NCBI GenBank assembly: GCA_032622095.1
Contig: CP136062.1
Coordinates: 143,052,351 to 143,116,350 of the forward strand
DNA length: 64,000 bases
Reading direction: 5' to 3'
DNA from: Siphonodentalium dalli
Lineage: Eukaryota > Mollusca > Scaphopoda > Gadilida > Siphonodentaliidae
The notes beneath the pieces are model-generated. The model was given only the letters and a program-made list of their open reading frames with translations, searched no databases and had not been told where the DNA came from. The position numbers and the translations under genes are program-made. Each line of letters starts with the position of its first letter. Position 1 is the stretch's first letter. Positions 24,101 to 34,304 of this stretch are shown here, piece after piece.

Positions 24101-24884
24101 GGTTATTATCCGGAAACCAAAATAGTCTCAAAATACTGAGTCGACAAGGACCATACCACCGGTAAAATTGGGCAGATGTAAAAAAAAAAATTTCAATCTA
24201 GGATATGTAAATTATTGTTACAAATGTTCCACTGAATTTTCAAGAGTTTATATTTATGTCTTTTTCCGCATACCGGTATCATATACATGTATAACTGGAG
24301 TTCATCTCGAAGATCTATATGAAGTTTAATGACGATGAGATGAGGGATGTGCATGTAGGAGTGTCAAAGGAAATTGTTGACAGATACACGGACAGACGTC
24401 AACCGATGGCGACAACTGAAACTTGACTTGTCAAGTCACGCTGATAAATGGTGTTCTTAGTTGATTCTTTGGGACGCTATGATTAATTGTTTAACCCTCA
24501 ACTAAACAGATAGTCTAGGTAACAATAATTTTCTATAGTCTACCATAATCGATTAATCATGACAGTAAAACATTCCCTCAGTACAATGGACAGTCTATCT
24601 TTCTCAGTAGTAGTTGAACTTTAAAATCATAGGTGAAACACTGTTATATTTGTTGTATGTGTAATATCACAGTTGGAGGAACCACTAAATCAGGGATGTC
24701 AACCTTAGATCATCATATATCACTGATACTTGTACTTAAATTAAGAATGCAAGGGGTTCTCCTGGTAGATTTAAAAAAAACAATTTGCCATTATTCTTTC
24801 ATTCTTACCAGAGTCGCCTATGATAATGATGAACTTGTTCTTCAAAAGTTTCTGCACATCTTCCATCAGAAATATATCAGACAT
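17002..24884 (-). CDS. PCED1: PC-esterase domain-containing protein 1 (PCED1/FAM113), complete four-exon gene
   Basis: Four coding exons on the minus strand (24809-24884, 22963-23042, 19869-20101, 17002-18154) join in frame at GT-AG sites to give about 513 residues. The product belongs to the PC-esterase branch of the GDSL/SGNH superfamily; human relatives are PCED1A and PCED1B, whose substrate is not established to my knowledge. Visible motifs are block I IIGDSVQRAIYKD with serine 25, NSCLWDISRYG with asparagine 122, and DGVHWDSTAHR with aspartate 227 and histidine 230. The catalytic set therefore looks intact. Residues 1-260 align with the remembered human N-terminal domain. The rest (about 261-513) is polar, low in hydrophobics and rich in Asn, Gln and Arg, so probably disordered. 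No signal peptide or membrane segment is evident. The start is secured by an in-frame TGA six codons upstream. All three introns are full of transposon relics. Confidence 0.93.
18300..18560. repeat. Dispersed repeat copy (CTCATCCGATCGTCACC type) in PCED1 intron 3
   Basis: CTCTCATCCGATCGTCACCA, AAGGTGACCTCCAG, AACATGGCCGCCAGCAGCCA and AATCCATCGGCACACCCTGC match the decayed repeat at 4080-4680 in the same order. Confidence 0.55.
18561..19004. other. PCED1 intron 3, no further feature
   Basis: AT-rich intron sequence without recognised repeats or exons. Confidence 0.4.
19005..19695 (-). repeat. Helitron-like repeat, family F4, in PCED1 intron 3
   Basis: The head is at the right: TATACCCCCC ... 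GGGGGGTATA hairpin (about 19657-19692) with loop text around AACTTCGTTGCG. A GGACGGACGACGGACAGAC tract follows inward, then three monomers, each with GACCGAAAAATGTAGGAATA and GGGATAACTCC, about 170 bp apart (19158, 19328, 19499). The TATACCCCC-type terminal hairpin with tandem monomers fits HINE-type non-autonomous Helitrons. Long minus-strand open frames here are simply monomers read through. Confidence 0.65.
19869..20101 (-). CDS. PCED1: PCED1 coding exon 3
   Basis: 233 bp. Starts after CTTATCAG with GEYSFENDELVEGG, runs through NGVNYREVRQYV and IRFYFVTRCYNKYV, and ends NSCLWDIS plus two bases at an AGCAG|GTAAGA donor. REVRQ and NSCLWD are strongly conserved in the family; the asparagine belongs to the SGNH set. 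Confidence 0.93.
20102..21674. other. PCED1 intron 2, left part, no recognised feature
   Basis: AT-rich intron sequence, including a TAATAATAATATAAT-like simple stretch near 20550. A minus-strand open frame of 92 codons at 20963-21241 has no recognised motif. Confidence 0.4.
21675..22774. mobile_element. Non-autonomous hAT element with 8-bp TSD, 1.1 kb
   Basis: Flanked by perfect direct repeats TTGAAAGG at 21667-21674 and 22775-22782. Termini are TAGTGTTCAAACGA and, inverted, TAGTGTTCAAACGACTCTGG. Subterminal ATTAGTCGAC / GACTAGTCGACGTCGACTCG palindromes occur at both ends. An 8-bp duplication and TAGTGTT-like ends are hallmarks of hAT transposons. No transposase is readable: open frames stay below 70 codons. 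The interior (about 22020-22240) is markedly richer in CpG than the surrounding introns. It lies wholly within PCED1 intron 2. Confidence 0.88.
22963..23042 (-). CDS. PCED1: PCED1 coding exon 2
   Basis: 80 bp between a TTTTTCAG acceptor and an AAAG|GTAAAC donor. With the base carried over from exon 1 it encodes VQRAIYKDIVLLLQKNKY then LTEQNLKAK, matching the human segment after GDS (IQRAVYKDLVLLLQ, from memory). The hAT element in intron 2 ends only about 180 bp from this exon. Confidence 0.9.
23123..23514. mobile_element. TTAA-flanked hairpin MITE, CCCTTTACCCAA ends, in PCED1 intron 1
   Basis: TTAA at 23119-23122 and 23515-23518 flank CCCTTTACCCAATAGAACGG and the inverse GGCCGTTTTGTTGGGTAAAG plus GG. 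Two internal hairpins (about 23153-23217 and 23296-23365), each with stem GCCAATGCATTCTCTTATAT, are separated by AT-rich text. The hairpin is the one found at 13872-14081, but the terminal repeats and spacer differ. Confidence 0.72.
23624..23755. mobile_element. Palindromic MITE fragment, CAGTAATGCCC family
   Basis: Left terminus CAGTAATGCCCTAAGTAGTC, CTCCTTAACCACAGCAGAAT, then the GCCATTCATCAGAAAGCTCT hairpin and GGAAATATGGC-type inverse. The right terminus is missing after CTAAATCCTTAAAAG. In PCED1 intron 1. Confidence 0.6.
23930..24470 (-). repeat. Diverged Helitron-like repeat in PCED1 intron 1
   Basis: GGGTCATAACTCAGG at about 23992 and GACCATACCACCGG at about 24150 are related monomer starts. 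ACGGACAGACGTC follows at about 24390, and a short hairpin GACTTGTCAAGTC at about 24423 could be a reduced head. More decayed than the other copies. Confidence 0.4.
24809..24884 (-). CDS. PCED1: PCED1 coding exon 1
   Basis: Translates to MSDIFLMEDVQKLLKNKF followed by IIIIGDS, 25 codons plus one base, ending at a TCTG|GTAAG donor. It carries the catalytic GDS of block I. The exon begins upstream at 24903 after a CTCTTTTTCAG acceptor, so the 5' leader is spliced and at least one non-coding exon lies further right. Confidence 0.9.
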
Positions 24885-24903
24885 CTTTGAAAATCTGATT
24901 CAT
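24877..24903 (-). promoter_or_regulatory. Short upstream ORF overlapping the PCED1 start
   Basis: The exon that carries the PCED1 start begins with ATG immediately after its acceptor AG. This ATG opens an eight-codon frame (MNQIFKDV) in a different frame that runs across the main ATG and stops at TGA, 24877-24879. If the exon is spliced as drawn, scanning ribosomes meet it first, which could lower translation of PCED1. The strength of its context depends on the unknown upstream exon. Confidence 0.4.
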
Positions 24904-24937
24904 CTGAAAAAGAGAATGTATTTGTATGTTGCAACAT

Positions 24938-24999
24938 TAACGAGAGGCCGATCACGATCTGCAGATGTTTAAACCATACCTTGGTGATATCGATTAGCT
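24938..24999 (+). repeat. Conserved ~60-bp dispersed repeat
   Basis: ACGAGAGGCCGATCACGATC, GCAGATGTTTAAACCATA, CCTTGGTGATATCGATTAGC. This copy lies just upstream (35 bp) of the PCED1 start exon. It matches 47701-47761 over its whole length and 3985-4042 inverted. Confidence 0.6.
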
Positions 25000-26369
25000 A
25001 GTTCTGATCATTTTTCAAAGATATGACCACAGGAATCCATACATCAGTACCCAACTTGAAATAAAAAGCTCAAATAATTTGTCTTAAGAAGGGGTTAAAG
25101 TATTTGGGGTGGGGGAGGAGTAGTTTTAAATCTCATAACTCTGTCCCTATTTACCCGAAGACCTCTCACTGTGATATCCAACGGTTTATTGATTTCGGAG
25201 GATATGTTTAGGAGTTTACTGTAAGTTAACACATTGGAAACAAAAGTGATAAATCCCTATCTCTGCCACTTTTGGCATGCCAGGTATTCAAAATTTATTC
25301 ACTTCTAAAGACAAATTATAATTTGTTGACAAGCCAGACTGCTTAGAACAACATACATATATGGGATTCCATCTCATATTTAAATTGTACTTTAATTACT
25401 ACCCCCCCCCCCCCCCCCCCCATTCTCCCCAGTTGTTATTTGTTTATAAAACATGGATAGATAAGATAATATCTGATCTGTGTAATAAGGAATGCTTATA
25501 TTGTTAGGTACATGTACATTGTTAGGTATAAGTGTTTCATAACGGGGGTTACGGTTTTCAAAAATATATATAGTTTATTCAATACAAAAGAGTTATCTAT
25601 ATAATGTTATACAGACATAATATGATGAGGATGCTGGCCCCTATGACCCCTGAATCGAAACAGATTACCATAGTTCATATAAAGAAAGTAAGTAGCCTTC
25701 AATTAAATGGTTTCACACATCAAATTGTTTTACAAGTAGCTTGGGAGTCCAAAATTTAATCAACTATGACAATATAAACAAATGGGAAAAAAAGGTTCCT
25801 GGAAATATTAACAACATCTACCATCTTGATTTTCAAAACAAGGCATCACCTACAATAGTCATGTAAATTTATCTGCCCGTTACCAACTGCATAGATAAAT
25901 CATATTGGCTATAAGCCATTATTTTAATTTCAAATTGAAAGCATGTGTCTGAAAGGTTAATATATTTTTTAAAAATAAATTAATCAGTCAATACCAAAAT
26001 CATTAGAAGTGAATAGTGTGCAAAGATAACCATAGATAAGAGATATGAGGAAGAGTCATTGTACATTATGCTATATAGCAAGAGTCTCATAATGCCATTA
26101 ATCAATTTGACAGATAGGATTAAACAATTTGCCAGCCAGTGAGCAGTTGTTTATCTTTACCTTCATCTATCTACCCCTAGAGCTCTGAACCATATTTCAT
26201 CACTCTATTAATAACATATTTCACTTGGAATGACATCTATTAGAGGTACTTTCATATACTATGAATATTTGATGTTGGTAATTTATTGATATCATTATAT
26301 TACATGCAACTATTGCAATAAAGTCTTCTTATATTGAAAACAGGACATCACACCTAATTAATTGTACAA
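25000..26369. other. No recognised feature; poly-C tract
   Basis: Non-coding. A homopolymer of about 18 C lies near 25403-25420. The spliced leader of PCED1 must originate somewhere to the right of 24903, but no promoter could be singled out here. Confidence 0.4.
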
Positions 26370-26554
26370 AATTCAAACAAATGAAAGTGTCAATGACATT
26401 TTTTTTTTTTTTTTATCATTTTTTTTTTTATTTAATATAATATAAAAGTTAACAAACAAAATTATTATAACTTTTTTGTTAACTTTTATATTATATTAAA
26501 TAAAAAAAAAAAAATTATAAAAAATTGTCATTGACACTTTCATTTGTTTGAATT
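26370..26554. repeat. Near-perfect AT-rich palindrome, 185 bp
   Basis: Outer arms AATTCAAACAAATGAAAGTG / CACTTTCATTTGTTTGAATT and inner arms TTAATATAATATAAAAGTTA / TAACTTTTATATTATATTAA, closing on a loop of about 20 nt around 26460. The arms continue through long T and A runs. CAATGACACTTTCATTT also occurs at 4768, so the end motif is not unique. Probably a MITE; no target duplication resolved. Confidence 0.7.
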
Positions 26555-26559
26555 GAGTA

Positions 26560-26960
26560 AGGAGTTTTTAAAAAAAGGGTCATAACTCCTTTAAAATATT
26601 TCGGATCAAACCCATATTCAAACTCGATTAGTATTTTGGGTTGAGAAACTCACATACCAAATTTGGTTCCAATCAGATAAAAAATGTTTGAGTTATGGCA
26701 GAATGCGTGAATTCTAAGTAAAAAAATGGCCATAACTCTGCAAAAAAAAGTTGGATGAAAGCCATATTTGAACTTGATCTGTATTTTGGCCTGAGAAACC
26801 CATATACAAAATTTGGTTCTGATCGGAAAGAAAATGTTTTGAGTTATCGCATTATGCATAAAGTGTCTACAGACAGACAGACGGACAAACGACGAGTGGT
26901 CAATCTCGACATCGACACTATGTGTACCATACTAGTACTATGGTATGGGTACACATAAAA
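26560..26960 (-). repeat. Helitron-like repeat, family F1, head right
   Basis: Two monomers (GGGTCATAACTCC at about 26577, GGCCATAACTCTGC at about 26726) each contain AAACTCGAT or AACTTGATCT, CATACCAAATTTGGTTCC and GAGTTATSGC. They are followed by ACAGACAGACAGACGGAC at about 26870 and a head hairpin with GTACCATAC...GTATGGGTAC ending ACATAAAA. Inverted relative to 315-600. Confidence 0.65.
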
Positions 26961-27224
26961 ATGACATGCAGGAAAATATTATAACTGCTGCACCGCTGAT
27001 AACGATATAAAGAAAGTCGTGCATGGAGTTTGTCCGGAATTTATGACGAATGGATGCTGCTGAAACTACATTATTTTTTTAATTTTGCATGTCATATTCT
27101 AAGAGATGCCTCAGGCCATGGTCAAAATTTGGGTGCAATCGGACATGGGGGTTGATATATTTTTAAAGGCACCAAAATTGTGACAGATAAACACACACAC
27201 AAACAATTGGCTTTTAAATTATAT
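26961..27224. other. No recognised feature
   Basis: Short non-coding stretch between repeats, with an ACACACACAC run near 27190. Confidence 0.35.
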
Positions 27225-28810
27225 AGAGATTTTTTTGTTTTGGTCAATCGTCAATGCATGTCACCCCAAAACAGAACTTTATAACATCGAAAAAAACAAT
27301 GTATTAAATGTAATATTTATCCATGTTTCTAGACAAGACAGGTCCCAACTCCTCAGAATTTGTAATCTACATTATTTAGGCAACTTTTGTGAGTCAATTT
27401 GATTTGCGTCGGTCTCAATCATCGATATTCCCCAGGTAACCGTATAAATTATTAGTGCAAAATCAGCTCACAAATGTCACCAAAATATTAAATTGTAATC
27501 TCAAGCTGGGACCATCCCCTACAATGAACATATATTAACTAAGAAATGTACACATATTCCATGCATTGTTTTTCAATGTTGTAAAGTTCCCATGTAAGAA
27601 CATAAAAAGTTCCCAGGTTTTTAACTGGCACCTGGAATTATGGGAGGCCAAATTCACATTTAATAGTTAATTGCACTCAATCGCAATTGATTGCACTTAG
27701 TCCCAGATTGCACTTAAGCACAAATAATTATGCTTAAGCGCAATCAATTGAACTTAAGCAGTATTATTTGCGCTTAAGCACAATTAATTGCGCTTAAACG
27801 CAATTCATGGTTATATGTAACTAAACACCCCTGGTGAATAAATAGGTTTATCCATAACTTAAACTTAACTCCTATTGACATATCAACCTCTTTATATTTT
27901 CATTGGTTTGGATGGGTAGGGAGCTAGCCTAACTTATTTATCAAAATGGCTGACTCGCAATAGTATTACCTTCTATTTTAGTTGAGGTAACTCGTGATAG
28001 CATTATATTATCTTCTGTATATTAGTTGGGGCTACTCGCAATAGCATTAATTACCTTCTGTATTAGTCGGGGCGACTTTGATTTTCTTCAATTTTCCAGT
28101 ATGCAGGCACAGCATATGAGGGAAGCAAGCCCTCAGTGACACCATATTTGTGCTACATGTATATGACCATGGAAATGCTATAGATCTGTGCAAGAGATGC
28201 TGATTTAATAAAAAAAAACACCAGAGCTCGAGGACTGAGACACCAAAGCTCCAGGAATGAGACACCAATTTTTTGGACAGAGATGCTGATAATATTAAAA
28301 TAGGGGTTTTTCCCTGATTTAAGTCAAAAAGTAAACCATATGAGGTAATCAAGCCCTCATGCAGTGACACCATATGCATGCTATATTAATATTATATGAC
28401 CATAGGTCCAAATCTGTGCAAAAATACATTAAAAAATATCATATAAAAAATCACTAGAGTTTCGGGAAGGAGACATCAATACTTTGGATAAAGGGATGCT
28501 GATAATATGTAATTAGGGATTATCATTGTTGAACACATACTCCCAGTTGACTGTTGAGAACTCAGGCTAATTAAAACAGGTTAAAATTAGCCCAATCTGG
28601 TATTGCTAGGTGATACATCAGGTCATGCCAATAAATTGCACTTAAGCGCAATTAATCACACTTTGTGCCCTATTTGTGCTTAAGCACAATATGTGATATT
28701 TGCGCTTAAGCGCAATAAATTCATTATTAAATGTGAATTTGGCCTCCCATATGGAATATGATCTCTACTGTGATTCTACGGGCATGATGATGCCATGATC
28801 TATCCAGAAA
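27225..28810. mobile_element. Outer foldback element, copy A, interrupted by a nested element
   Basis: The left part (AACTTTATAACATCGAAAAA) and the text before 27632 (TTTTTCAATGTTGTAAAGTT, AAAAAGTTCCCAGGTTTTT) are approximate inverses. The text after 28758 (TATGATCTCTACTGTGATTC, TACGGGCAT, ATGCCATGATCTA) continues the same element. The order matches 30800-31025 and 39750-41500. The nested element at 27639-28751 splits it at GGAAT|ATGAT. Confidence 0.5.
27639..28751. mobile_element. GCGCTTAAGCGC-rich element with 6-bp TSD, copy A
   Basis: Direct repeats TGGAAT at 27633-27638 and 28752-28757 flank perfect termini TATGGGAGGCCAAATTCACA (inverted at the right end). Just inside each end are arrays of GCACTTAAGCGCAATTAATT-type palindromes. 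The interior (CACCCCTGGTGAATAAATAG, TTTGGATGGGTAGGGAGC, GGTGACACCATAT-like text) is shared with the copy at about 40197-41437. No transposase is readable. Superfamily not recognised. Confidence 0.75.
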
Positions 28811-28826
28811 ACATTTGACTGAGACT

Positions 28827-28830
<4 letters not shown>

Positions 28831-28859
<29 letters not shown>
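28831..28859. repeat. 29-bp poly-C homopolymer
   Basis: An uninterrupted run of 29 C follows GAGACTGAGT. The length is likely to be uncertain in the assembly. Confidence 0.9.
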
Positions 28860-30199
28860 GCAACAGAAATCACCTCATTGAGTTATTTTATGATAAGAAT
28901 AAGATAAATTTATATCAGATTTATTGGGGCACTGGCCTATTCGTGTTGATTGCTTCAATGTTCACAAACAAGTTCTCATTTCTGATCGATTATGACCATG
29001 TTTTGTATTGATTGGACTGGCATAATAATTAATACTGATTATCAATTTAATTTATTGTGAATGTGATGTTCTATCAGTTGCATTTTGAATCAAGAAAACA
29101 ACAAAAGTTTATTAATGCTGCTTTAAGGTTTTAAACATGAAAAGTATTGCCCCAATTAATACAAATCTTTGATTTCCAATGAATTATTGTGCTAACAGTG
29201 ATTGAGTGACAGTACACCACAGTGACTGTCAAGAATGGCACAACCTGAACTCAACTGGCAGTGACAGTGGGTGACAGAAAAAGTTTCAAAAACTATTGAA
29301 AAACTAAAATTGGGTCAATCACAACACGATTTATATCATAATACCTACCACTAGCAAGCACAAAATTATTCAAAATTGTATATAACACATTATAAAGAAA
29401 TGTAGTATGTTGGTTTTCTTCTTCATTAAAAATTAGTGCACAGAATAGCACTGACGTAGATATCTCTTCAAAGTTCCTTCACCACACTGGGACAATATCA
29501 GGGAATATCCAGACTCTCAAAAATGGACGAATCCAACAATCAGCGTATGGGTGTAATATATAAATCGGAGTACATAAATATGGTTAATTTCCCATGAAAT
29601 TTCTCACTAAATATGGAATGTCGTGATAATCAATTGTTTGATAATAATCTAATAGCATAAATTATCGCGAAAGAACACGAAATGAAAATTAGATTCAATT
29701 TTACAGTCGCATCAACAGTCCGCTGTACCCTATGAACAATGGACCCATCCAAACCAAATAGAAATTTAGTGGCACACGTGACCTTTGGTGTAATAGATTA
29801 ACCCTTATCGTATCGGTTTGCCTGTTTGTACAAAAAAATAACTGCGTTGAATGATATTATTCTCCAGGTGAAAATTGTTGTGCGACCGTTTTTGAAAAGT
29901 TAGAATTAAAAGTTGTCCCATTTATAGTTATTTTATTTTTAAATAATTTTGTTTAATTAACCGTTTTGAGGGTCACGCCGGTAAATCTGATATATAAATC
30001 TGATATAAGTATGTACAGATCAGGACTATTTTAAAATTGGAATTCTATATTATACACATTATAGGCCTAATGCAAATCAAAATACGCCATTGCTAAAATT
30101 TGAGGTCATTGTTATTATATATTATATTGTTAACATACATATGATATGGGCAACATTGCCTGAACTAAACTATTACATATTTCTGTGTTAATTCTTGTT
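28860..30199. other. No recognised feature
   Basis: AT-rich non-coding DNA with no repeat family shared elsewhere in the window and no exon recognised. Confidence 0.4.
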
Positions 30200-31045
30200 C
30201 CTCAATAATCTATTTTACATTATTAGGGTGTGTTCCGGTCAGCTCGACAGTGCATATAGGCTAATGTTTGTGACTTTTGTGAGCCGATATCGCAATAAGC
30301 ATTTAATTATAATTACCCAGGAGGTATTCCATAATTATAAGCGACGCAAAGCAAAATCGCTCACAAAGTCATGAATGCACTTACTAGTGTTGAAGGGGTC
30401 ACTCTCACAAAAAAAGTGCTGAAGGGGTATCCAGGTTTTGAAGGAAAAAAAAGTGTGCTGAAGGGTACAGAGGATTTGTGATCGGCAATAACGCAATTAC
30501 TTCAACTGTGTTCTTGAAAGGCTGGTGCATGCCCATCAGTAGTTTGTTTTCAGTTCATTTTAATTTTCATTGGTACCGTATGTACACAAACAGTTATACA
30601 TGAATTCCACGTAAACCGTGCCCTAAACGCGAAAAAAAATTATTGAATATATAGATGTGAACTCTATAGATAACAGAAATCATGGCAACACGAAAACGAA
30701 ACCTGTGTAGCCCTACCCTTCGGCACATTTTCAAAACGTGTGTATACCCTTCAGCACTCTTAATTTAGCCTCAAATAATCACTAGCTAGTATATATTTAT
30801 AAATCGTGCAATTTCGAGTTGGGACCTTAAATTTACCTACAGTGAAGTACATTGTTAGCGAAAAGGTAATAACTAAGAAATATATTACCTGCACTGTTTT
30901 TTTCAACGTTATACACTTCCCTGTCACAGCATCAATAATTTCCCATGCAGGTTTTGTACTGGTGGAATATGATTTATACGGGCGTACGTGGAGTATAGAT
31001 TCATGTCATGATCTACACACGACCATACATTATACGTCTTTATTT
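30200..31045. mobile_element. Outer foldback element, copy B, no nested insert
   Basis: GACTTTTGTGAGCCGAT (about 30270) and its inverse near 30355 match text in copy A. AACTAAGAAATATATTACCT, TTTCAACGTTATACACTTCC, GGTGGAATATGATTTATACG and TCATGTCATGATCTACAC give the right limb. Here GGAATATGATTTATACGGGC is continuous, whereas copies A and C are interrupted, so this is a natural empty site. Confidence 0.5.
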
Positions 31046-32479
31046 TGTTGAACTTATTATCTAAACACCCCCCCCCCCCCAGAATAGCAATCTTTCTGCA
31101 CTTCTGTAATTTGTCGTTTGCTTTTAGTTCCTGAATAACACTAAAAAATGGACAATTCCGATGTATAAATATATTATTAACTAGATGGGGGAATCTAGTT
31201 AGTATATAGAAAGGGTTATAGCAGCAACATGGACATTTGAGACTGGTGGTCAAGTTCTCCTCGGTGCATGGGGTGGGGTGACAAACGATATCACACCCGA
31301 CCCCAACTCAGGTAAAAAAAAAAGAAGAATAATCGCAACAATCAGAAATCCCATGCCCTGGAAACAAAAAGTTGGACACAATTTGATGATACTGGAAAAT
31401 GAGGCGAAATAGTTCTGCATGCCAATTCGATTTTGAACTATGATAGGTCTATACTTGGTGTGTCGCGTATGTTGATTTTATGCCAAGAGTTGAACATTGT
31501 CATATACATTTAGCAATTTAAAAAAATTAAAATGAGACTTACTGTCGAAATATTCGAACCTATAGCGTACATGCCAGGTTGGAATATTCCGACAGTTGAG
31601 ATATCATGCGGAAAATTTGTAGCCCATATAGTGTATGCAAATGAAATTTCCAACAATTAGAGATTGGTCTGAAACAGTGGGCTGTATAGGCCTAATGTGG
31701 AAATTCAACGAGGTACCCCTAAGGCAGACCATCTAAACACGTCCCTGGGATGGCCCCCTTGGCTGCTTCCAGAGTCTCTGATGATGCATGGTTGAACTGT
31801 TCACATGACATCGTCCGGTGCAAAATAACAACTGTCAAATCGTCTGTGTGTTTATTACGCCTGGCTTTATGCCCGACAGTATTTTTTGAGTTATTTGTCA
31901 GGAATATGGTAATTATAGTTTGATTGGCAAGCTCATGATCATGGATAATAAGCGAGATCACTGAGTCGCTTTTGCATATTGGAACTATCCAGCCCCCATT
32001 CCGCGGTTTAAGTGCCATGTATACATATTCCTGACAATTAACTAAAAAATATACTGTATACAGGTAAACATTCTGGAGTAGCATTCAATGCTCCAGAACT
32101 TAGCACTGAATTAACGCGCGGAATGGGGCTCGGTTGATCCAATATGGTTGCGACTCGAGCAGTACATGATGTCGCTTATAAACTCGGAACATGACTATTT
32201 TATTTCAAACACAATTTTATACAGGAAATGTTAAAATAATCGGATTTCCAGTATTATAAAAAGAAACAGAAACTAACTATACTTCACTAAAATCTCAGAC
32301 AGTAGAGAACTTATGAGAAGATGCAAACTTATAAACCCGTTTTGTTATGAGCGCTTGAAAATTACTAAAATAAAATCAAACAAAATTGTACTGCGATTTC
32401 ATAATAAAAATAAAACAAAATTAATTAAAATAAAATTTGTAGGCCAATTATAGAAATTAAGTTTTTTTCTCAAAGTTTA
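31046..32479. other. No gene recognised
   Basis: Non-coding by inspection. A minus-strand open frame of 121 codons at 31719-32084 has no recognised domain and no clear splice sites. A poly-C run lies near 31068. Confidence 0.4.
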
Positions 32480-32884
32480 AAGGTACTCAATCCGATAAAA
32501 CTCCTCTCAATTACTATTTCAATGGCTTCGGGGGTCAAAAATATTTGATTCGAGTCGAGGAAGTCGCCCATCAAAGCTCAGATTTGTTAGATATCGATTT
32601 TAGAAATCTATTATTTTTCATTATCGGGAATACTTAGATTTTGGTGTACACATCCCGAGCAGATTACGGCAGTTGAAGGCAATTATTAGTACTCATCTCG
32701 AGTAAATAACAAATTTCAAAAATCAATATCTAATAACTCTGAGCTTTGTTTGATGGGTTCCTCGACTCGAATCAAATATTTTTTACCCCCAAAGCCAAAG
32801 AAATAGTAATATAGGATCCTCTGATCGGATTGTTGTTGTTGGAATCTGTTGAGATGGGGACCCTCTGTTCGGATTGAGTACCTT
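32480..32884. mobile_element. TA-flanked MITE, AAGGTACTCAATCCGA ends, copy 1
   Basis: Flanked by TA on both sides. Termini AAGGTACTCAATCCGAT and the inverse CGGATTGAGTACCTT. Inner inverted arms carry CTTCGGGGGTCAAAAATATT and CGAGTCGAGGAA. Two further copies are at 46454-46883 and 47815-48233. Length 405 bp. TA duplication suggests Tc1/mariner-type mobilisation (inference). Confidence 0.75.
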
Positions 32885-33429
32885 TAATATCAAATTTTTT
32901 GTCAGACAAAATTTTGACATTGTCAGATATATAGGTTACTAAATTAAATCTAGGTTGTGTTGAACATCTATAGCATACCATTCATGCAGTAAATAGTGCA
33001 GCAACTCACCTTCTGCGATTCCTTTCGGTTAGTTTTTTTATTTATTTTGTCGGCTATAATTTAAAGGGACTCAACAATCATCGCCACCGTGTTGTTGTTG
33101 TTGAAACAGCTGTTCACTGCCTGTTCCTAACGCTTCTGAAAACTGCATGCATGGTTTATCTCCCCTGATTTCTATAAATAGATTGGGGGTATTCCTATGT
33201 TTTCAGTGACAGCAAGCATGGTTTCAGGATATCGTTAGAAAAAGACGATATTTATTGAGCTTAAATTGGCAAAATGCGATCAAATAAGACGTTTTTGTCA
33301 GCGCGAAGATGCCGAAAAATTGGAAAGAGCAGCGAATGGGGTGTCTTCCGCCATGGATTTTGGGAAGTTCACGAATGTCACAGTGGATTTCCATGCAAAT
33401 CTGCGGAGCAAAATTCTGAAACTAGTGAA

Positions 33430-33765
33430 AGTTACGGAGTTGCACATACCTGCATACTTCTCAGTCTTCTGAGTGTGACTTGATGCGGTACTATAGTATA
33501 AGAAACAGCAGGTATTTATCTGGTGGGTCCGCTTTGTAAATTATAAAATTTTGCAATAAATATATTTTTGATAAATTTTTTCTGGATTTACATCACTTGA
33601 CCTACATATTAATTTGTCAGATTTGAAATATCAATATTGAATATAAAATTCAAAAATAAATACACTAACATCTATACAAGTTCCAATCGGACCTGCCAGA
33701 TAAATACCTGTTGTTTTCAAATATACCACATCAAGTCACACTCAGAAGTATGTGCAACTCTAGTT
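33430..33765. repeat. Inverted repeat, ~100-bp arms
   Basis: GAGTTGCACATACCTGCATA, GAGTGTGACTTGATG and CAGCAGGTATTTATCTGG on the left are met inverted by CCAGATAAATACCTGTTG, CATCAAGTCACACTC and GTATGTGCAACTC on the right. The centre is about 135 bp of AT-rich sequence. Confidence 0.6.
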
Positions 33766-34300
33766 CAGTCATGAACGTAGTGCGTATCCTTCCTTGCTGG
33801 AAGCAGCAATCTGCGAAAGCGGTCATGTTGACTTAAAGAACAAATACAGAAAAGAACAAATACAGACGAGATGATGGATCAGTCACAGGCATGCTGTTTG
33901 AGGTAAAGCTACCACCCCTCGAAGAATGAAGGAAAGAACAGTGACTGGTTCAATACCACAAAATAGTCAAGGGGTTGGTTTCAGCCCTGCCTAAAGCCTG
34001 ATTATATAGAACACGAGAAGAAAGACACAAGGGAAATACAGCCAACAAAATTTTAGGACTGTGTCAGTCAAAATCCGGTGGAGAAGGAGGTGTGTAACAA
34101 CACAGAATCGTTCCAACTTCTGCGTACCAGCAGCTCACAATACGAACACTCCTTATTTGTTAAAACAACTGTGGAATTGAACTACCTGGAACAGACTTCA
34201 GTCGGTTGTTGATGTCAGTGATATTGACGGTTTTCTATCTGCTCTGCGAGGGGAACAACAGTATGGAGTGTTTTCAACAATGCTAACAAGGAGCTATTGC
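33766..34300. other. No gene recognised
   Basis: Less AT-rich than its surroundings but interrupted in all frames. Nothing was identified; it could be an old coding relic. Confidence 0.3.
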
Positions 34301-34304
34301 TTAA

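Noticed and set aside
31719-32084. 121-codon minus-strand open frame
   Set aside because: No recognised domain and no splice or promoter context; open frames of this length are expected by chance in 64 kb of AT-rich DNA searched in six frames.
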